A stretch of 64,000 nt of DNA, from the NCBI RefSeq assembly GCF_009909185.1, contig NZ_JAAAMV010000002.1, positions 124,001-188,000 of the forward strand, read 5' to 3'. The position numbers and the translations under genes are program-made. Numbering within the stretch: the first letter of the stretch is position 1; every line of letters starts with the position of its first letter. Below the pieces are notes generated by a model. The model made no database searches, had not been told where the DNA came from, and saw nothing but the letters and a program-made list of their open reading frames with translations. This DNA is from Paenibacillus glycinis. GTDB taxonomy: Bacteria; Bacillota; Bacilli; Paenibacillales; Paenibacillaceae. This document shows, piece by piece, positions 58,042 to 64,000 of this stretch.

Positions 58042-59091
58042 ATGAATGCCATGAACCCGTCCGCCGATTCCCGCCTGCAACTCCCCCGCGACTGCACGTT
58101 CACGCCGAACGATTGGCAGGTGCTCGCCCGATACTGGTATCCGATCGCGATCGCCGGCGACATCGCGGATAAGCCGGTCGCCGCGAAGCTGCTCGACGTC
58201 AAGCTCGTCTGCTACCGGAGCCGCGGCAACGTGGTGGTCGCCCGCGACCTTTGCTTCCACCGCGGCGCCCCGCTCAGCAAGGGCTGGATCGAGAACGACG
58301 AAATCGTCTGTCCCTACCACGGCTTCCGGTACGATTGCGAAGGCGCCTGTACCGCCGTTCCCGCCCATCCCGGCGCCAAAATCTCGCCTAAGCTGAAATT
58401 AATCCTATATCCGGCCGTGGAACGCTACGGCTTGATCTGGACGTCGCTTGCCGGAGCGTCCGAATCCGCGATCCCGGACTTCCCCGCGTGGGACGATCCC
58501 GACTACGTGAACGTGCTCCCTCCGGGCTTCGATATCGCGGGCTCCGCGGGGCGTCAGATGGAGGGCTTCCTGGATGTGTCGCATTTTGCCTACGTGCACA
58601 CCGAAACGTTCGGCGACCGCAACAACACCGAGGTGCCGCAGTACAAGGTCGCGCGGGAAGGAAACGAGCTGCGCGCCGACTATTGGAGCACGGTCAGCAA
58701 TTACGGCAAGGGCCAGGAGAATCCGGCGCCGGACGGGTTCATGTGGCTGCGGGCGTTTCGCGTGTTCGCGCCGTTCGCGGCTTCGCTCACGGTTCATTTT
58801 CCGAACGACGGCAGGTTGATGATCCTGAATTGCGCCTCCCCGGTATCCGCCCGATATACGCGGCTGTTCTCGCCCGTCTCGCGCAACTTCGACAAATCCG
58901 TCCCGGCCGAGGACACGATTGCCTTCAACCTGCAGGTGTTCGCCGAGGACCGGGAAATGGTCGAAGCTCAGACCCCCGAGGATCTCCCGCTCGATCTGAC
59001 GGCGGAAGCCCATATCCCGGCCGACCGGACTTCGATCGCGTACCGGCAGCTGCTGACGGAGCTTGGCCTGGGCCGGGACTACACGTCTTGA
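58042..59091 (+). CDS. Rieske (2Fe-2S) non-haem iron oxygenase, alpha-subunit type
   Basis: 349 residues. The Rieske cluster ligands are C71, H73, C90 and H93 (CFHRGAP ... CPYHGF). The mononuclear iron motif is DVSHFAYVH, with D178, H181 and H186. This is the layout of VanA/PaO/TsaM-type oxygenases, which hydroxylate or demethylate small heterocyclic or aromatic compounds in the cytoplasm. ATG at 58042 follows AAAGGAG. It is the only gene behind the purine-class riboswitch; no reductase gene is adjacent. A purine-related substrate is suggested only by that context. Its end overlaps the methyltransferase gene end by 13 bp. Confidence 0.9.
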   Translation: MNAMNPSADSRLQLPRDCTFTPNDWQVLARYWYPIAIAGDIADKPVAAKLLDVKLVCYRSRGNVVVARDLCFHRGAPLSKGWIENDEIVCPYHGFRYDCEGACTAVPAHPGAKISPKLKLILYPAVERYGLIWTSLAGASESAIPDFPAWDDPDYVNVLPPGFDIAGSAGRQMEGFLDVSHFAYVHTETFGDRNNTEVPQYKVAREGNELRADYWSTVSNYGKGQENPAPDGFMWLRAFRVFAPFAASLTVHFPNDGRLMILNCASPVSARYTRLFSPVSRNFDKSVPAEDTIAFNLQVFAEDREMVEAQTPEDLPLDLTAEAHIPADRTSIAYRQLLTELGLGRDYTS

Positions 59092-59948
59092 ATTTGCTTC
59101 GCCGTGAACGCGAACGCCGACATCGGTTTGACGCCATGGGCGGCCGCGGCTTGCTTCAAGAGCGCCAGCTCGGATTCGACGAGCGCGGCCAGCTTGTCCG
59201 GCACCTGGCGCAGATCGCCGATTTCCGCGCGCGCCTGACTCAGCGTGTAAGACACTTCCCAATGTCCGTCCTGCAGAAGCGGCGAATCGAGCGATCCTTC
59301 CGCGTTTACGTTCCATCCGGCCGCCGCCGCGATTTCCTTGATCGTATCCGGCGTGAACAACGTGCGGATATTGGCGAGGCTGGACGGCTTGAACGATTCG
59401 TATTGCGCCTGAATCAACGCCGCCAGCCAATGCGCGTACTGTCCGATGTCCGCGATTCTGGCATCCCACTCGGCGAAGCAGAGCGTGCGGCCCCATTTTC
59501 GCGCTTTGACCAAGACCGCCGTTAGCTGCTCGGCGGATTGAAAATACCAGGAACAATGGGATAACACGATCTTATCGAAGGCGCGCTCGGGAAAATCGAT
59601 CTCCGGCGACAGCACATCCGTCTCGAAATCCATGCGCAGCCTGCCGCCGAGCTTGGATGTCGGAAGCTGCGCGGCGGCTTCCCGCAACGTAATCGGGGCT
59701 CCGTAATCCGGCGCGGCGACGTCCAGTCCGTGAACGAAGCCGCTCTCCCCGGCCAAATAAGCAAGCACGGCCGTCGTGTCGCCCTGCCCGCAGCCGATCT
59801 CAAGCACGCGGTCCCCCTCTTCGATGCCCCAGAAGCGGGCGAGCTTGAGCCGATGGGCCGTCTGAATGCGTTGAATACCGTCATCTCCGCCGTGAATCGC
59901 CATCGCCTCGACCACTTCGCCGATGATTTGCTCGTCGGTTAATTTCAT
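59079..59948 (-). CDS. class I SAM-dependent methyltransferase
   Basis: 289 residues with the SAM-binding motif VLEIGCGQGD, the acidic loop HGLDVAAPD and the later motif FDKIVLSHCSWYF. Start at 59948 with GGAGGC upstream; an earlier ATG six codons up is possible. The substrate is unknown. It is convergent with the Rieske oxygenase gene, and their 3' ends overlap. Confidence 0.9.
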   Translation of the reverse strand: MKLTDEQIIGEVVEAMAIHGGDDGIQRIQTAHRLKLARFWGIEEGDRVLEIGCGQGDTTAVLAYLAGESGFVHGLDVAAPDYGAPITLREAAAQLPTSKLGGRLRMDFETDVLSPEIDFPERAFDKIVLSHCSWYFQSAEQLTAVLVKARKWGRTLCFAEWDARIADIGQYAHWLAALIQAQYESFKPSSLANIRTLFTPDTIKEIAAAAGWNVNAEGSLDSPLLQDGHWEVSYTLSQARAEIGDLRQVPDKLAALVESELALLKQAAAAHGVKPMSAFAFTAKQIQDV

Positions 59949-60090
59949 GCCGCATGCCTCCATTCGATTGCCGCGCTTCCGACGCATCGCGAGGCGCGGT
60001 TGCCGCTTGACGATTTCTATTGTATCGTGATCGCCGCAAGGAAGCACGTCCCCGGCAATTCACCCGCCTTCCGTACTTTCGTTACAACAA

Positions 60091-60124
60091 GGAAGCAGCC
60101 GCCCCATGCGGGACGGCTGCTTCC
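60091..60124. terminator. hairpin after the beta-helix gene
   Basis: Stem GGAAGCAGCCG/CGGCTGCTTCC, 26 bases past the stop of the gene at 60150. T-tract is weak on both strands. Confidence 0.55.
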
Positions 60125-60149
60125 TTCGTTCTCGCGGATTCGCGATCAA

Positions 60150-63100
60150 TCAGCTCGTGAACAAGCGGCTGTTCGGCACGACCTGTTTCGTCTGGGATGC
60201 GCTGGACCAGGACAGCTGCGCGTGCGCGTTGCCGCCGTTTTCGAGGAACTCCATCTTCAGGTCGTATTTCACGCCGGCGGTAAGCGTGATCGTCGCGCTC
60301 AGCTCCCCGTTCATGGACACCCAATTGTTGATCAGCTGCACGCCGTTGACCCACAGGCGCACGCCGTCGTCCGTGTTCGTGTAGAACGTATACGTCTCGG
60401 AGTATTGCGGCTGGACTTTGCCCGTCCAGCGCGCCGTGAACCATTCGCCCGGCACGTCGTCCGTCGGGCGTCCGCCGCCCCAATCGAAATCGATGGTCGC
60501 GTCGGTCCGCGACAAGGCCAGCGTACCGAAATCGCCGGCATAGTATTGCCCGAGCAAGCCGTTCGTCGGCGTGCCGGCCGCGTTCGTCGTCACGTTCAGC
60601 GCGGAGCTCGCCGACGAGACGTTGCCCGCCGCGTCCTTCGCTTTGACCGTAAAGGTATACGCCGTGCTTGCCGCGAGGCCGTTGACCGTGAAGGTCGTCG
60701 CCCCCGTCGTCGAACCGGCAAGCGCGCTGCCGTTGTAGACGTCGTAGCCCGTGACGCCGACATTATCCGTCGAGGCCGTCCACGACAGACTCACGCTGCT
60801 GCTCGTCTTCGACGGCGACGTTAATCCCGTCGGCGCCGTCGGCGCCTGCGTGTCGCTGCCGGCGTTCGTCGTGACGTTCAGCGCCGAGCTCGCCGACGAG
60901 ACGTTGCCCGCCGCATCCTTCGCTTTGACCGTGAACGTATACGCCGTGCTTGCCGCGAGGCTGCCGATCGTAATGGTCGTCGCCCCCGTCGTCGAACCGG
61001 CAAGGGTGCTGCCGTTGTACACGTTATATCCCGTGACGCCGACGTTATCCGTCGAAGCCGTCCACGAGAGATTCACGCTGCTGCTCGTCTTCGACGGCGA
61101 AGTCAGTCCCGTCGGCGCCGTAGGCGCTTGCGTGTCGCCGCTTCCGCCCCCGCCTGCCAGGTTCACGTCGCAGGTCTTGTATTGACCCGGGGCCGGATCG
61201 GTTCCGAATCCATTATTGGAGCACATGATCGTGTTCGTGAACGTGCCGTAGACGTAGCTTCCCGGAACGCCGTAGCGCACCTGCTTCGTGCCCGTGAAGT
61301 TGCACGGATTGTTCTCGCCCGCGCAGTTGACCCAATTGGCGGCCGGATCCGTCGTCACGGTCACCGCGTTGCTGGCGGCCGATACGTTGTTGGAGGCATC
61401 CTTCGCTTTGACCGTGAACGTAAACGCCGTGTTCGAAGCCAAGCCGGTCGCCGTGAAGGAGGTGGCATTGGCGCCGGACGTCGTGCCCGCCAGCGTCGTT
61501 CCGTTGTAGACGTTGTACCCGGTGACGCCGACATTGTCCGTCGAAGCCGTCCAGGACAAGCTGACGCTCGTATCCGTCTTCGCCGGCGAGCTCAAGCCGG
61601 ACGGCGCCGTCGGCGCTTGCGTGTCGCCCGCGTCCGTCGTCACGTTCAGCATGTTGCTGGCGGCCGATACGTTGCCCGAAGCATCCTTCGCTTTGACCGT
61701 GAAGCCGTACGCCGTGCTCGGCGTCAGGCCCGTGACGACGAAGGAAGTCGCGCCCGAAGTAGAGCCGGCGAGCGTGCCGTTCTTGTAGATATCGTAGCCG
61801 ATTACGCCGACGTTATCGGTGGAAGCCGTCCAGGACAAGTTCACCGTGACGTTCGATTTGGCCGGCGAGGTCAAGCTTCCCGGCGCTGACGGCGCGGTCG
61901 TGTCCGGCGGTCCCGTGAAGACGGTGACGGTCTGTTCCTTCACGCTCGCGCGGCCGCCGTTATCCCAGACGCCGAGAATGACATGGTAGGTGCCGGCCTT
62001 CTGATAGGTGTATGTCGGGCTTGCGGTCGTGACCGGAATGCCCTCGCCCAGATCCCACAGCGTCTCGACGATCGTCCCGTTATCGGTGGACGTGTTCGTG
62101 AAGGTGATCGGCTGGCCGAGCTGCACCGTCAGCGGCGCCGTGAAATTCGCCGCGGGCTTGGCGTCGCCGAAGCCGCGGCTCGTCAACTGGGTGTTCGTGC
62201 CGTTGCCGCTCACCGTGTTGCCGCTCCACTCCAGATCGGCCGCGGAGGACGGATATTGATCGATCGAAGGCCCGCCGTTGCCCGTGATCGTATTGTTGAC
62301 GAAGCTCAGGCGGTCCGTGCCGGAAGCGGTCGTGATCTCGATCGCTTTGCGGCCGTTGTTCAAGATCTGGTTGCTGTCGAAGACGATGTTCTTCGTATCG
62401 CCGTGGATGCGGACCGCGTTGCCGTCGTAGCCCGGATACGCCGCGGCCGGATTGCCGGTCGGACCGTTCTGCCAGGTGTTCTTGTAGAAGTATTGATACT
62501 GCTCCGTGAAGCCGGTGCCCGCGCCTTGGAGCTGCATCCCCCACATGACGATATTTTGGACGGTGTTGTAATTCCACAATTGATAGCCGGTGCCCGGCGA
62601 CTGCTGCATGCCGACCTGCTGGCCGCCGTCCACGAGGTTGCCCGACGTGATGCCGTGGTCGACCATGACCTCGAGGCCCATGTTGCCGACGGATCCGTCG
62701 TTCGCCTTGACGACGTTGTTGCGTACCGCGATGTACTTGGAGCGCACCGCGCTGATCCAGTGGTCGACGTTGTTGTTCTCGACGAGGGAGTAATCGACGT
62801 TGGTGTGCAGCTCGATGCCGAGGCCTTCCATATGCTTGCCGGTACCCGTGATCGTATTGCCGCGGACGGTCGCGTACGGGCTGTCGTCATTGACGAAGAT
62901 GCCGCCGCGGCCCGTATTCGAGATCGTGTTGTTCTCGATCAGGGCATGGCTGGAGCCCCAGCCCGCGCGCACGCCCGCGCCCCAATCGGAATTGACGCCG
63001 CTGTTCGAGACGATGTTGTCGGAGATCTCGAGATTGGTCGATCCGATCGCGTAAAGCGCGAACGGCCCGAAGCCGGCGGAAGCGGCCAGATCCTTGACCC

Positions 63101-63566
63101 GCAAATGGCGCATCTTGTTGCCGTCGCCCGACTCGGAGGTGACCGCGGACAGCAGGACCGTGCTGCTGCTGCCGTCCAGCGTCATGTCCGAAACCTCCGC
63201 GTTGCTGACGTTATGCAGGTAGAAAAACGTCGTCGCCGAGGAAGCGATCGGCTTCACGGTCGTGACGTCGCGGCCCGCGCCGGCGATCTTGACGCCGGTC
63301 TTGCCGTTGACAGTCCCGGATAGATAGTAGGTTCCTGCCGGAAGCAGCACCGTATCCCCGCTCGAAGCGGCATTGACGGCGTTTTGGATCGCGGTCAAAT
63401 CGTCCGCCGTATCGCTTCCGTTCGCGCCGTAAGCGGTTACATTGATCGTGGCGGCAAAAGCCGAGGTTGCCGGCACGGCCGGCAGGAGCAGCGCGGCAGC
63501 GCCGAATAAACGGATCGCTTTCATTTTCCATGACCCGGATTGCCGGGTATTTCTGGTCATCGTCAT
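60150..63566 (-). CDS. secreted multidomain beta-helix protein with PKD, FN3 and PA14 domains
   Basis: 1138 residues. Signal peptide (LFGAAALLLPAVPATSAFA), then a right-handed beta-helix of the pectate-lyase-3 type (about 40-480, INVTAYGANGSDTADDLTAI at its start), a PKD domain (about 490-570), fibronectin type III repeats (about 575-760 and 850-1030), a Cys-containing segment between them (NCAGENNPCNFTG ... MCSNNGFG) and a C-terminal PA14 domain (GLLGQYYAGDFG). It is probably an extracellular polysaccharide-binding and -cleaving enzyme. Two in-frame ATGs (63566, 63560) precede the signal peptide. Monocistronic. Confidence 0.9.
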   Translation of the reverse strand: MTMTRNTRQSGSWKMKAIRLFGAAALLLPAVPATSAFAATINVTAYGANGSDTADDLTAIQNAVNAASSGDTVLLPAGTYYLSGTVNGKTGVKIAGAGRDVTTVKPIASSATTFFYLHNVSNAEVSDMTLDGSSSTVLLSAVTSESGDGNKMRHLRVKDLAASAGFGPFALYAIGSTNLEISDNIVSNSGVNSDWGAGVRAGWGSSHALIENNTISNTGRGGIFVNDDSPYATVRGNTITGTGKHMEGLGIELHTNVDYSLVENNNVDHWISAVRSKYIAVRNNVVKANDGSVGNMGLEVMVDHGITSGNLVDGGQQVGMQQSPGTGYQLWNYNTVQNIVMWGMQLQGAGTGFTEQYQYFYKNTWQNGPTGNPAAAYPGYDGNAVRIHGDTKNIVFDSNQILNNGRKAIEITTASGTDRLSFVNNTITGNGGPSIDQYPSSAADLEWSGNTVSGNGTNTQLTSRGFGDAKPAANFTAPLTVQLGQPITFTNTSTDNGTIVETLWDLGEGIPVTTASPTYTYQKAGTYHVILGVWDNGGRASVKEQTVTVFTGPPDTTAPSAPGSLTSPAKSNVTVNLSWTASTDNVGVIGYDIYKNGTLAGSTSGATSFVVTGLTPSTAYGFTVKAKDASGNVSAASNMLNVTTDAGDTQAPTAPSGLSSPAKTDTSVSLSWTASTDNVGVTGYNVYNGTTLAGTTSGANATSFTATGLASNTAFTFTVKAKDASNNVSAASNAVTVTTDPAANWVNCAGENNPCNFTGTKQVRYGVPGSYVYGTFTNTIMCSNNGFGTDPAPGQYKTCDVNLAGGGGSGDTQAPTAPTGLTSPSKTSSSVNLSWTASTDNVGVTGYNVYNGSTLAGSTTGATTITIGSLAASTAYTFTVKAKDAAGNVSSASSALNVTTNAGSDTQAPTAPTGLTSPSKTSSSVSLSWTASTDNVGVTGYDVYNGSALAGSTTGATTFTVNGLAASTAYTFTVKAKDAAGNVSSASSALNVTTNAAGTPTNGLLGQYYAGDFGTLALSRTDATIDFDWGGGRPTDDVPGEWFTARWTGKVQPQYSETYTFYTNTDDGVRLWVNGVQLINNWVSMNGELSATITLTAGVKYDLKMEFLENGGNAHAQLSWSSASQTKQVVPNSRLFTS
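60594..61157. repeat. two near-identical FN3-coding units, period 282 bp
   Basis: Two adjacent 94-codon fibronectin III units in the gene on the minus strand are highly similar at DNA level, for example the shared stretch GACGAGACGTTGCCCGCCGC near 60617 and 282 bases later. They suggest recent duplication or gene conversion. Confidence 0.8.
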
Positions 63567-63648
63567 GAGTCCCTCTTTTCTATTCCATAGTTTGACTGCG
63601 AAATGCCCGATTTTCTATGATCGACCGCTTGCTTCCCTCCTTCCTCCT

Positions 63649-63864
63649 TCATAATCGCGCAGACCGCTCGTGCCCGTATACTGCGAGATCCGCGAAAAGC
63701 GGAAATAAAGCTGTAAAAAATGCGAATTCCTGCATCCCGGACTTTATCCGGCCGCAGCGATCGCAGTGAAATGCATGGTTGCCTTCAAAACATAGCGCTT
63801 CGCCGCCGCTCCGGTCGATCACGAACTCGCGGCGGGCGATGCAGACGATCCCGGCTTCATTCAA
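63649..63864 (-). CDS. possible small zinc-ribbon-like protein, doubtful
   Basis: An open frame of 71 residues contains GNHAFHCDRCGRIKSG, a CxxC element, but it begins with TTG without a ribosome binding site and its last 25 residues look non-coding. It may be a gene remnant. The rest of the 63567-63899 stretch holds nothing else I can support. Confidence 0.25.
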   Translation of the reverse strand: MNEAGIVCIARREFVIDRSGGEALCFEGNHAFHCDRCGRIKSGMQEFAFFTALFPLFADLAVYGHERSARL

Positions 63865-63899
63865 TATTGAAAGTATGAACGTACTGTCTTTTATTAGGA

Positions 63900-63928
63900 T
63901 TGACGAGCCGATTCATTGCGACTACAAT
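63900..63928 (+). promoter_or_regulatory. sigma-A promoter of the TetR-like gene
   Basis: TTGACG (63900-63905) and TACAAT (63923-63928) with a 17-base spacer. An AGTA...TACT dyad lies just upstream at 63872-63885. Confidence 0.7.
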
Positions 63929-63963
63929 AGATGCAATATGTTCTCTACCGGGAGGGATCCATC

Positions 63964-64000
63964 ATTCGAAAGGGCGAGAAAACCAAACAGCATGTCATCG
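63964..64000 (+). CDS. TetR/AcrR-family regulator N-terminus (partial)
   Basis: After GGAGGG (63951-63956) the frame reads I-R-K-G-E-K-T-K-Q-H-V-I to the window edge, a typical first helix of TetR-family regulators. There is no ATG, GTG or TTG in place: ATT at 63964 (seven bases from the ribosome binding site) or ATC at 63961 would have to serve as start. A rare start codon or a base error is possible. Confidence 0.5.
   Translation, partial: MRKGEKTKQHVI

Noticed and set aside
60590..61900. Repeat array that might be taken for CRISPR
   Set aside because: The repeats are coding FN3 units of about 280 bp with no short spacers.
1..64000. Integrated phage or mobile element
   Set aside because: No integrase, transposase, terminal repeats or att-like duplications were seen, and base composition is even.

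Overview
The window looks like a chromosomal segment of a high-GC, endospore-forming member of the Paenibacillaceae (Paenibacillus/Cohnella-like). The reasons are an S-layer-homology glycosidase, a copper-amine-oxidase-type stalk domain, a gerA/gerC/gerB germination operon, a T-box leader, LplABC-style sugar importers with AraC regulators, strong GGAGG ribosome binding sites and many GTG/TTG starts. No rRNA, tRNA, CRISPR array, transposase or phage module was seen.

Layout. 1-5.5 kb: small conserved proteins, a DksA/YteA-like zinc-finger protein, an aldo/keto reductase, an NAD-dependent epimerase, and glutaminyl-tRNA synthetase under a Gln-type T-box. 5.6-11.8 kb: two GH18-type secreted glycosidases (SLH-anchored; copper-amine-oxidase N domain) around an alpha-mannosidase-like GH38 protein. 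11.9-19.7 kb: an unusual cassette of a cytoplasmic-looking S8 protease convergent with a four-gene operon (DUF1906 protein, multi-TM protein, possible TULIP/P47-like protein, 1.2-kDa-residue-scale giant protein). 19.8-25.7 kb: a three-gene phosphorelay (double-kinase 7TM hybrid, REC-kinase, NarL-type regulator) behind a YiiX-like papain-fold hydrolase. 25.8-32.7 kb: an LplABC-like importer, an AraC regulator and two PhyH-type dioxygenases, whose two promoters share a 37-bp design. 32.8-41.6 kb: ECF sigma factor, VanZ-like protein, a second sugar importer with an embedded HlyD-like adaptor, a VanRS-like two-component system and a VanY-like carboxypeptidase carrying an early in-frame TGA. 41.8-52.1 kb: redox and stress genes (aldo/keto reductase, SDRs, a third PhyH with AraC, VOC dioxygenase, PAS hybrid kinase, alditol-oxidase-like flavoprotein, MerR regulator) with three 19-bp-spacer MerR-type promoters. 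52.1-55.9 kb: gerA(frameshifted)-gerC-gerB. 56-60 kb: SDR, free methionine-R-sulfoxide reductase, and a Rieske oxygenase preceded by a variant purine-fold riboswitch, convergent with a methyltransferase. 60-64 kb: a 1138-residue secreted beta-helix/PKD/FN3/PA14 protein and the start of a TetR-like gene.

The strongest candidates for undescribed biology are (1) the guanine-riboswitch-like aptamer upstream of the Rieske oxygenase, which keeps the guanine-type C at the position equivalent to C74 but has G where ligand-contacting U51 normally is; (2) the S8 protease/DUF1906/membrane/P47-like/giant-protein cassette; and (3) the matched promoter pairs that reveal an AraC regulon, a MerR regulon and a VanRS-type regulon. 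Three apparent coding lesions (positions about 41580, 50786 and 52318) lie within 11 kb and should be checked against reads before being taken as biological.
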